A stretch of DNA of 6,578 nt, from NCBI GenBank assembly GCA_022865685.1, contig JALHUB010000240.1:1-6578 (forward strand), written 5' to 3'. This document shows, in pieces, positions 1 to 5,348 of this stretch. Each line of letters starts with the position of its first letter. The stretch's first letter is position 1. The translations under genes and the position numbers were made by a program. Under the pieces are notes generated by a model. That model made no database searches, was not told where the DNA came from, and worked only from the letters and a program-made list of their open reading frames with translations. Source of the DNA: Dehalococcoidia bacterium (GTDB lineage Bacteria; Chloroflexota; Dehalococcoidia; DSTF01; JALHUB01).

Positions 1-1710
1 GCAGGTGGTTGGGGTGGGCCGGAACCCGACAGTCAGGTTGCATTCGCACCCAACGGTGTTAAGGTTGGTCGGGTTGGGGTCGCACGCGAACGCGGCGCCC
101 GGCGCGCATGTAGTCTGCTCGTACCCAGCGACGGCCAGGTCGTTGTCGTTGTCGGTATCGCAAGCGTCGCCGATCTTGTCCTGGCTGGGGTTGCTGGCGT
201 TGTCACCGACACCTCCGTTGGGGATGTTCGGGCCGTTGGGCCGGCGACCGCCGTCGGTGTTGAGCTGGTCCGGGTTGTACACGGTCGGGCAGTTGTCCAT
301 GGAGACATCGGTGTTGGTCCCATAGACATTTGCCGGCTTGTCCGCGAACCCATCGCCATCGGGGTCAGCAATCGTGCCGTCGGTGTCCCCATTCTTCGGG
401 TTCGTGAACTGGAACATCTCGACGAAGTCAGGCGCGCCGTCGGTGTCGAAGTCTTTGCTCGTCAGGAGGTCGTTGCCGCCCCAGAACCACTCGATGCCGT
501 CCACGAGGCCATCGCAGTCCTGGTCCTCGGCCTTGTTGTGGCTGACCGCGACGGGGTTCTCGCTGTAGTTGACCCAGCCGTCGGCGGTGCCGCAGGTAGC
601 GGCGCCGGGCGGGTCGTCCACGGCGTCGACCCCGGGGAAGCCCGCCGTGCCCCAGCCCGACGAGGCGTGAGCGGCGTTCATCAGGCAGTCGCCGTCAGCG
701 TCAACGTGAGGCTTGCCGCCGAGCGCGACGAGGTGCGCGTCATGCCAGCTCTCTTCCGGGCTGATAAACCCGCTGTTGTCGTCGTCGCAACTGGTGGGAT
801 TACCTGTGGGCAAGCTATCGTTGTCGGCGCAGACGTCCTGGTCTTCCCAGAAGCACTCGATCTGGATGGTTCGCTCAACATAGCCGATGTCGCTCGGCAG
901 GCTGGGTGGGCTCTGGTGGGACTTCCGGAGGTCGCCAATGAGGCTCAACGAGCTTGAGCCCTTGCTCGCGAAGATGGTCCAGCGCGCGTACAGACCGGCG
1001 CCAGCAGCCACCGGCGGGTTCACGTAGACGGTGGTGATTGACGTGCTGTTCTGCGGGCTGTCCAGGCAGACCTTCGACGGAGGAGTGTCTGGCGCGCCGC
1101 CCAATTGGGTCTGGGCGACGAATGCCTGGTTGCCGCTAACCGTCGGTGAGAACGGGACATTGGCGTAAACGGTGTTGAGCACGGACGGAGCATCCACTGA
1201 GCCGATACCGACGCACACCGTTTTGATGTCTGCCCTGTGCCGAAGGAGCCAGGGGAACGGCGGCATGATCTTCAGCAGGTACTCTTCGTCTGTGCCTGAG
1301 ACCGCCGTGGTCTTCTTGATCCAGCGAAGAGGGAAGTCCTCCGGAGGACTTGCGCAGGTATCTTTTAGCTGCATGTAGTTTACGTCGCCGTTGCAGCCGA
1401 CGTCGACGGCGGAGAATACTGATCCGACGTCGATGTCGAGGGCATCACCCTGGTAGACAGAGTATCCCGCTCCCGAGTAGATCCAGGGGAGGGTGACGCG
1501 TTCGCCCCAATTGACCTGGGTCTGGGTGTAGTTGGAGGCAATCCGCTGGCCGAGCTGGGTGGTGTTGATTCCACCCGTCGACACGGCATGGAATGGCTGG
1601 ACAGGATAGGCAATCTTGCCCTGGGTGGGGTTGACATCTTTCAGCACGCCAACCAGCGCCAATGAGATTGCTATGGCGATTGTTGCCAGAAACGTAAGTC
1701 TTAGCTTCAT
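1..1710 (-). CDS. Secreted calcium-binding protein with EF-hand loop and thrombospondin type 3-like repeats (C-terminus outside window)
   Basis: An open frame of 570 codons runs from the ATG at 1710 to the left edge with no stop, so the protein is incomplete. The start has a clear AGGAGGT site 8 nt upstream and a signal-type N-terminus (MKLRLTFLATIAIAISLALV). Residues about 45-300 form a region I cannot assign. Residues 309-320 (DDDNSGFISPEE) fit a canonical EF-hand loop, with D1, D3, S5, G6, I8 and E12. Asp-rich motifs follow: DADGDC (337-342), DQDCDGLVDG (396-405), DFDTDGAPDF (420-429), DTDG and DPDGDG (442-454), then DNCPTVYNPDQ (472-482) and GDACDTDNDND (514-524). The last two are hallmarks of thrombospondin type 3 repeats, which bind calcium outside the cell. 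The visible end, with many Cys, is turning Thr/Pro-rich. Its role is inferred as a surface or matrix protein stabilised by calcium; no enzyme domain is seen. Confidence 0.85.
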   Translation of the reverse strand, partial: MKLRLTFLATIAIAISLALVGVLKDVNPTQGKIAYPVQPFHAVSTGGINTTQLGQRIASNYTQTQVNWGERVTLPWIYSGAGYSVYQGDALDIDVGSVFSAVDVGCNGDVNYMQLKDTCASPPEDFPLRWIKKTTAVSGTDEEYLLKIMPPFPWLLRHRADIKTVCVGIGSVDAPSVLNTVYANVPFSPTVSGNQAFVAQTQLGGAPDTPPSKVCLDSPQNSTSITTVYVNPPVAAGAGLYARWTIFASKGSSSLSLIGDLRKSHQSPPSLPSDIGYVERTIQIECFWEDQDVCADNDSLPTGNPTSCDDDNSGFISPEESWHDAHLVALGGKPHVDADGDCLMNAAHASSGWGTAGFPGVDAVDDPPGAATCGTADGWVNYSENPVAVSHNKAEDQDCDGLVDGIEWFWGGNDLLTSKDFDTDGAPDFVEMFQFTNPKNGDTDGTIADPDGDGFADKPANVYGTNTDVSMDNCPTVYNPDQLNTDGGRRPNGPNIPNGGVGDNASNPSQDKIGDACDTDNDNDLAVAGYEQTTCAPGAAFACDPNPTNLNTVGCECNLTVGFRPTPTTC

Positions 1711-1718
1711 GTTTAGGG

Positions 1719-1725
1719 ACCTCCT
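1719..1725 (-). promoter_or_regulatory. Ribosome binding site of the calcium-binding repeat protein
   Basis: The minus strand reads AGGAGGT, 8 nt before the ATG at 1710. This near-perfect anti-16S match fixes the start codon and supports the reading frame that is open to the left edge. Confidence 0.85.
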
Positions 1726-1844
1726 GGACTGCTATGAACAGTTCCGGCGGGGGCCGATCTACCAGGTATTGTCGACTCTTTTCCCCCCCTTTCTCGGCCG
1801 TGTCCGGCTCCCAGTATTTTAATAACCGGCAGGACGATCGGATT

Positions 1845-1916
1845 GCATGCACGCGCCGCGAGGCGCGACACTCCGTGCGGGAAAGGCGGCTATGCCGCCT
1901 TCGGAGTGATGCATGC
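1845..1916. ncRNA. Predicted compact three-way-junction RNA structure (strand unresolved)
   Basis: Three perfect helices nest without overlap. P1 pairs GCATGCA (1845-1851) with TGCATGC (1910-1916). P2 pairs CGCGCC (1852-1857) with GGCGCG (1862-1867) around the tetraloop GCGA, which is a GNRA loop if read on the plus strand. P3 pairs CACTCCG (1869-1875) with CGGAGTG (1902-1908) and continues, after a 7-nt bulge, into AAGGCGGC (1883-1890) with GCCGCCTT (1894-1901) around a 3-nt loop. Only A1868 and A1909 are unpaired at the junction. On the minus strand it would lie in the leader of the calcium-binding protein. On the plus strand it would sit 9 nt before a terminator, like a small RNA. It matches no RNA family I recognise; the structure is my hand folding. 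Confidence 0.4.
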
Positions 1917-1925
1917 CCGACACTC

Positions 1926-1955
1926 AAAAAGCCAACCCGGCGGGGTCGGCTTTTT
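1926..1955. terminator. Bidirectional intrinsic terminator hairpin
   Basis: AAAAAGCCAACCC (1926-1938) pairs with GGGTCGGCTTTTT (1943-1955) around a 4-nt loop. Each strand ends in five U. The single imperfect position is a G-U pair on the minus strand but an A-C mismatch on the plus strand, so the minus-strand RNA folds slightly better. It lies between the TTGACA promoter (2052-2057) and the gene starting at 1710, so it could be an attenuator in that gene's leader. It could also end a plus-strand small RNA (1845-1916) or back up the terminator of the upstream operon. Confidence 0.6.
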
Positions 1956-2028
1956 CCGAGGATACCGTATTTTGGCCTGTTTGCCCATGCGCAGCCCCGC
2001 CGCCTGGCACAGGTCTCGATTAGCTTAT

Positions 2029-2057
2029 TACTTACACTATTATGCCTGCGATGTCAA
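2029..2057 (-). promoter_or_regulatory. Putative sigma-70 promoter for the calcium-binding protein gene
   Basis: The minus strand has a perfect TTGACA at 2057-2052. At 17-bp spacing the -10 position reads TAAGTA (2034-2029), which is poor; AGTAAT or TAATAA a few bases on are alternatives at longer spacing. The AT-rich patch is distinct in this GC-rich region. The start codon is about 320 nt downstream, implying a long leader. A weaker alternative is a TAAAAT box near 1820, without a good -35. Confidence 0.45.
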
Positions 2058-2162
2058 GGGTTTGGGGGGGGCAACTTACGGGTGGCCCCCGAATCTGTCT
2101 CGGCTGCCGGCGCCTGGAAAGGCACGCTAATGGCCCCGGCATGAGCGGCACTGTAAAGGGAA

Positions 2163-2191
2163 GCGGCCCCCTCTGAACGAGAGGGGGCCGC
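2163..2191 (-). terminator. Terminator hairpin after the Ig-like protein gene
   Basis: GCGGCCCCCTC (2163-2173) and GAGGGGGCCGC (2181-2191) form a perfect 11-bp GC-rich stem with a 7-nt loop, starting 31 nt past the stop codon at 2223. On the minus strand it is followed by TTCCCTTTAC, a moderate rather than strong U-tract. It probably ends the transcript covering the two genes to its right. Confidence 0.65.
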
Positions 2192-2222
2192 TGATGATCT
2201 GAATGACTGAAGGTGGAGAGGA

Positions 2223-3890
2223 TTACTCTCCGCTCAGATACCCTCCATCACCGGTAGACGGCGGCGAGATGTTTGGCGCGGTGGACCCGCCGGGCGCCCC
2301 AGCGGGTGCCGGCTGCGGCACGCTGCTGGAGCATTGGACAAGGAAGGCCTTTTCGAGGTCGTTCGGCTCCAGCACCTCCGTCTTCTTGGGGCACGGGAAG
2401 TACTGGAGAGTCCCCGCGCAGTTGGCAATATCGGCCGCTGTTAGGTCCTCGTCATCCTCAACGAGCACAGGCAGCAGGAGGGTGGCGTCTGCTGTGACGC
2501 CTCTGGCGACGTCCGTTAGCGGCGTCACGGTTGTCGTCGCCGCGCCGCCGGCGGACTTGGCCTCGATGGGTGAAGTGGTAGCGAGTGTTTGGACATCGTA
2601 GCGCACGACGTTTCCGTCGATTGCCGGGTTCCCCGCGGCGTCAGTGAGTGCGGCGGAGACGGCTGACGTGGCCGTGCCGTCGCAGACCAGGCTGGCGGGC
2701 GTGGCGCTCAGGGTCATCTCGGTCGGCGGCCCCTGCACCTTCATTTCCACCTCTGCGTCCCTTTGGCGGGCAGAGATATCGAGCCCGGCCTCGGTGTCGT
2801 CCGGCAGCACCTTCGGGACTACCCTCGATATTGAGGCGCGAATGGTGACGGTCCCCGGCTCCTTTTCACCGCAGACAACGTCGGGAGAGGCGATGCCGAG
2901 GGCGGAGGACACGGTGGGAGTGAGCGCTATCTGTCCGGAGGGGCTGCGAGCCTGAGCAAGGCGAGCCACTTCGGGCCAAGGCGACTCCTCGGTTATGATC
3001 TCCCATAACACCAGCGCGCCGGTCAGCGCCTTACCGTCACTGTCCTTCACTATGGCCGTGAGCGGGCTTCTGACAGGCGAGCCCAGGGCTGCCGAGTACT
3101 GCGATACGTTCTTGAAGAGGTTGCACACCTGTGCTCCGGTCTGGATGACCTTCTTCGCCGCCGTGAGCTCGATCCTGTAGGGCTCGCCGACGATCGTGTA
3201 CTCCGCATCCATCTCCAGCCGGGCCTGACGTAGCCTCAGATTGGCGTCGCCTCTGGAGGCGTTGGCGGCTCTCAGCGCGACCACTACTACGCCGTCACCC
3301 TTTACGCCGTCGTCGTCGCAATCCTCGTCGCTGATATCGAAATCGGGGCTGGGCACCGGGCCGGGACCGCAGCGGATGTTGGAGCCGATGGGCAAGCCAC
3401 CCTGGCCCAGGAAGACCCCCTTGTCCGCATAGAGAGCCAAGGGCTCGTCGTTGCTGACGAAGGATATCACCCAGAACTGGCCGTCTACCTGGTGCAACTG
3501 CCCGGCGTCTGAGTCCATGGGCGTTAGGGGAACCCCCGCAGGGTCTTTCCCTGGGGCGGTGAAGTCCTCCGGTGTGGGAGGCGACTCGGCGATCTCGGCG
3601 GCTCTGTCGGGTCCGGGGATGCCCCTGAGGGCGCCTATCATGTTATCGAATGTGTTCTCGAGATTCATACTCCCAGAACAGTCGAGGAAGGCCTGGGACG
3701 AGTCAACCTTGTTGACTACGGTGTTGCCGTCCCAGTCAATGGTGGACGTCAGCATGACGCAAAACGCCCAGTTTATGGTGAGGAGTCCCTCGGGATCGGC
3801 TTTTGCTACAGGCGGCCGTGCGCTCTGTCCCACAAGAAGCAGGGCCAGTGCCGAGGCTGCCAGTACTAGCGCGATCTTTGTGAATTTCAC
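2223..3890 (-). CDS. Secreted protein with bacterial Ig-like (Big) domains and a PPSTGDGG tail
   Basis: A protein of 555 residues if started at the GTG at 3890, which has AAAAGGGGG 9 nt upstream and gives MKFTKIALVLAASALALLLV, a standard signal peptide with likely cleavage after AKA (residue 31). The ATG at 3899 touches the G-rich site and the GTG at 4040 would bury the signal, so both are less likely. Residues about 32-245 are unassigned and hold an acidic stretch, DISDEDCDDDG (185-195). Residues about 252-355 and 388-486 look like two Ig-like folds. The second has the Big-type pattern of a conserved DGTATSAVSAALTDAAGNP (404-422). The end is Pro/Ala/Gly-rich and closes with PPSTGDGG (543-550) plus YLSGE. 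That resembles the anchor motif of the two genes to the right but lacks their membrane helix. Inferred role: an extracellular stalk or adhesin-like protein, released or attached by other means. Confidence 0.8.
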   Translation of the reverse strand: MKFTKIALVLAASALALLLVGQSARPPVAKADPEGLLTINWAFCVMLTSTIDWDGNTVVNKVDSSQAFLDCSGSMNLENTFDNMIGALRGIPGPDRAAEIAESPPTPEDFTAPGKDPAGVPLTPMDSDAGQLHQVDGQFWVISFVSNDEPLALYADKGVFLGQGGLPIGSNIRCGPGPVPSPDFDISDEDCDDDGVKGDGVVVVALRAANASRGDANLRLRQARLEMDAEYTIVGEPYRIELTAAKKVIQTGAQVCNLFKNVSQYSAALGSPVRSPLTAIVKDSDGKALTGALVLWEIITEESPWPEVARLAQARSPSGQIALTPTVSSALGIASPDVVCGEKEPGTVTIRASISRVVPKVLPDDTEAGLDISARQRDAEVEMKVQGPPTEMTLSATPASLVCDGTATSAVSAALTDAAGNPAIDGNVVRYDVQTLATTSPIEAKSAGGAATTTVTPLTDVARGVTADATLLLPVLVEDDEDLTAADIANCAGTLQYFPCPKKTEVLEPNDLEKAFLVQCSSSVPQPAPAGAPGGSTAPNISPPSTGDGGYLSGE

Positions 3891-3899
3891 GATTCGCAT

Positions 3900-3908
3900 C
3901 CCCCTTTT
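3900..3908 (-). promoter_or_regulatory. Ribosome binding site that decides the GTG start of the Ig-like gene
   Basis: The minus strand reads AAAAGGGGG directly before the ATG at 3899 and 9 nt before the GTG at 3890. The spacing favours GTG initiation. The site is a weaker match than the AGGAGGT of the neighbouring genes. Confidence 0.5.
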
Positions 3909-4004
3909 CTGTGCATTCCGCGGCGCTGGGGCCACGGATTTGTTCCGTACTTCGCTATGACCCACGAACCGAGGTCTACTTCCGTGGTTTCGATGTAACG
4001 GTGG

Positions 4005-4038
4005 GGGAGAGCACCCTTCATGGGCGAGAGGCTCTCCC
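4005..4038 (-). other. Hairpin in the gap between the cohesin-like and Ig-like genes
   Basis: GGGAGAGC (4005-4012) pairs with GCTCTCCC (4031-4038), with a small inner CCC/GGG pairing in the loop. No U-tract follows on the minus strand, so it is not a standard intrinsic terminator. No convincing promoter is seen between it and the next start. It may be an RNA-processing or partial-termination element inside a two-gene transcript. Confidence 0.4.
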
Positions 4039-4053
4039 ACTCACCCTGTCTCC

Positions 4054-5043
4054 TCACCGGTTGGTAACCCGGCGAAGGTAGAGCCCTCCGCCGAGAACGA
4101 GGGAGGCTGCTCCCCCGGCTAGTGTCCACATGAGTATGCCGGTCCATCCGATGCCGCCTGACCCAGTGCCTGTGGCGGGCGGGACGACTACGGGCTGCTG
4201 CCCGCCGCTCGGTGGCGGTGGCGGTGGCGGCGGCGCCGACGTTGGTTGTCCTGGCGCTGGAGTGCCGGTCGCTTCAGGTGTCGGCGTCCTCGTTTTTGCC
4301 TTGGCGGTCGGCGTAGAGGTGGCGCACGCTTGCTGCCCTTCCCTACCGCAGTTAGGCGTAGCCGTCGCTGTCGGGAGGGCGGTCGACGTGGCGGTTGGCT
4401 CCGGAGTGTTCCCGATCTTGGTCACGGTGGCCCCGATGCAATTGGCGCCGGGGCATGAGACGAGTTCCTCAAAGTTTTGGTCAGACACACTCGCCACGCC
4501 AAACGTCAGGTTGTCGGTTCCCCCGGCGGCTACAGTCCAGGTGATGACGGCAATGGCCTCGGGTCCGCTAAGAGTCCCCGGGTTGTTGGTGGTGCCGCAG
4601 GTTATGAAGGCCTCAGACGTGATCACAGGGGGGGTTTCGTTGTTGTTGGTCTTGCAGTACGGGAACTTCAGACCACCGAGGCTGCAGTCAAAGCCGGTTC
4701 CCTGCCCTACGAAGTCAGGGTTGGCATCGAGTGCCGTACCGGACTGGCCGGTATTGGTGCAGTCGTTGAGCTGGGTGTTGAAGAGGACAACGATGTCCAA
4801 ATTCTTAGCCGCGGTGGTCGAGCCCGTCAGGCAGATCGCAGCCTGATGCTGTTCTCCGACATTGGCGCTGTCCGTCGCGTCGATGTCGGTGCACCACCCG
4901 CCGGAGCCATCCAGGTCCAAGGCGAGTTGCGGGACCTGTGCATGGGCCACGTCTGTGGACCCACCGAGGGAGCGGACGCTCATCACCGTCACGAGGGATA
5001 TGGCGACGACGGCCGCGAGGGTTAGCAGTAACAAACGCTTCAT
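4054..5043 (-). CDS. Surface-anchored single-module cohesin-like protein with Thr/Pro linker and VPPATG signal
   Basis: A complete protein of 329 residues. The ATG at 5043 follows AGGAGGT, and the N-terminus is a signal peptide with likely cleavage after AHA (residue 35). Residues 37-211 form one beta-rich module that opens with LDLDGSGGWC and ends in SCPGANCIGATVTKIG. Its layout (leading acidic strand, central NLDIVVLFN strand, late GTDNLTFG strands) resembles cohesin-type modules; this is pattern reading, not a profile hit. Ten Cys occur in the mature part, eight of them in the module, suggesting disulfides. Residues 212-286 are a Thr/Pro/Ala linker with a run of eight Pro (271-278). The end has VPPATG (287-292), a hydrophobic helix (about 299-323) and the tail RRVTNR, the order expected for sortase-type anchoring. 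Alternatively it is simply a membrane-tethered protein. It is a paralogue of the gene at 5349-6578 and probably shares a transcript with the Ig-like gene 163 nt downstream. Confidence 0.85.
   Translation of the reverse strand: MKRLLLLTLAAVVAISLVTVMSVRSLGGSTDVAHAQVPQLALDLDGSGGWCTDIDATDSANVGEQHQAAICLTGSTTAAKNLDIVVLFNTQLNDCTNTGQSGTALDANPDFVGQGTGFDCSLGGLKFPYCKTNNNETPPVITSEAFITCGTTNNPGTLSGPEAIAVITWTVAAGGTDNLTFGVASVSDQNFEELVSCPGANCIGATVTKIGNTPEPTATSTALPTATATPNCGREGQQACATSTPTAKAKTRTPTPEATGTPAPGQPTSAPPPPPPPPSGGQQPVVVPPATGTGSGGIGWTGILMWTLAGGAASLVLGGGLYLRRVTNR
4430..4611 (-). repeat. Copy 1 of a duplicated cohesin-module segment
   Basis: This stretch matches 6391-6578 at the DNA level. The first 38 nt (4430-4467) are identical, and 4535-4582 differs at one base in 48 from 6502-6549. 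Between these blocks lie about nine scattered differences and a 6-nt length difference. Identity at third codon positions points to recent duplication or gene conversion rather than protein-level selection alone. Confidence 0.85.
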
Positions 5044-5054
5044 TTTTAGCTGTT

Positions 5055-5061
5055 ACCTCCT
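5055..5061 (-). promoter_or_regulatory. Ribosome binding site of the single-module cohesin-like gene
   Basis: The minus strand reads AGGAGGT, 11 nt before the ATG at 5043. The spacing is slightly long, but no other start nearby preserves the signal peptide. Confidence 0.8.
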
Positions 5062-5199
5062 GGCGAACTAGACTGCATGCTCGTGACCCGGTGCGGCTGA
5101 AATGCAGCAGATAGCGGTTCACCTTTGCCCGGGTCGTGACGCACCAAGGAATACGGGGCGCCGAGCCGATTCGGCGCCTGGACTGCAACCAGCTTCTTA

Positions 5200-5229
5200 C
5201 GTATAACGCATGGAGAGCAACAAAGTCAA
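5200..5229 (-). promoter_or_regulatory. Sigma-70 promoter for the single-module cohesin-like gene
   Basis: The minus strand reads TTGACT (5229-5224), an 18-bp spacer and TATACG (5205-5200); TTATAC at 17-bp spacing is equivalent. It lies just downstream of the neighbour's terminator and about 155 nt before the start codon, as expected for an independent transcript. Two AAAGTCCGA repeats lie upstream of the -35 and could bind a regulator. Confidence 0.6.
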
Positions 5230-5293
5230 CGCTACCGGCGAATATTGTCGGACTTTTTCCGGCGGTAGGCGGCCACCTCGGACTTTCGGAGGG

Positions 5294-5328
5294 AAAAAGA
5301 GGGCGGCGAGTGTTCTCGCCGCCCTCTT
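5294..5328 (-). terminator. Strong intrinsic terminator after the two-module cohesin-like gene
   Basis: AAGAGGGCGGCGAG (5297-5310) pairs perfectly with CTCGCCGCCCTCTT (5315-5328) over 14 bp around a 4-nt loop. On the minus strand it ends in TTTTT (5298-5294), starting 21 nt after the stop codon at 5349. This is the clearest terminator in the window and separates this gene from its paralogue. Confidence 0.9.
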
Positions 5329-5348
5329 CAACTCAGTCCTGTGTATCG

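Larger units (their letters stand above)
1711..2222. other. 512-nt intergenic region with promoter, terminator-type hairpins and structured element
   Basis: No convincing gene lies here. In minus-strand order it holds a perfect hairpin after the Ig-like gene (2191-2163), a TTGACA promoter (2057-2029), a terminator-type hairpin (1955-1926), a predicted three-way junction (1916-1845), an AT-rich island (about 1814-1825, TAAAAT on the minus strand) and the ribosome binding site. There is a run of eight G at about 2064-2071 and one of seven C at about 1784-1790. Short frames on both strands have no ribosome site and no protein character. Confidence 0.7.
5044..5348 (-). other. 305-nt intergenic region and structured leader
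   Basis: It contains the terminator of the right-hand gene (5328-5294), a promoter (5229-5200) and a leader of about 150 nt. The leader has a perfect 8-bp hairpin, GGCGCCGA (5157-5164) with TCGGCGCC (5171-5178). It also has a longer-range pairing of GACCCGG (5085-5091) with CCGGGTC (5129-5135), enclosing a small GCTG/CAGC hairpin (5096-5108). I cannot match it to a known riboswitch. No gene is supported here. Confidence 0.55.

Noticed and set aside
538..957. Plus-strand frame of 139 codons
   Set aside because: It lies codon-on-codon opposite the calcium-binding gene; the repeated GTC/GCC reflect the Asp and Gly codons of the real frame.
1445..1927. Minus-strand frame of 160 codons overlapping the start of the calcium-binding gene
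   Set aside because: It overlaps the better-supported start, ribosome site and predicted RNA structure, and its product has no signal or domain character.
1960..2028. Possible cyclic-di-GMP riboswitch (GGGCAAAC seen on the minus strand)
   Set aside because: Only this one short block matches; the second conserved block (ACGCAAAGC type) and the receptor helix are missing.
3891..4040. Longer start for the Ig-like protein (GTG at 4040)
   Set aside because: It would place about 50 non-hydrophobic residues before an otherwise typical signal peptide, and it reads through the intergenic hairpin.
4130..4846. Long plus-strand frame of 238 codons opposite the single-module cohesin-like gene
   Set aside because: It is antisense to a convincing gene. 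Its Val/Gly-rich product mirrors the Thr/Pro codons of the linker, it starts inside the opposite gene, and no ribosome site was found.
5131..5178. Possible ZTP riboswitch on the plus strand (GGGTCGTGAC, then CGCCTGG)
   Set aside because: The rest of the conserved core is absent and no plus-strand gene follows.
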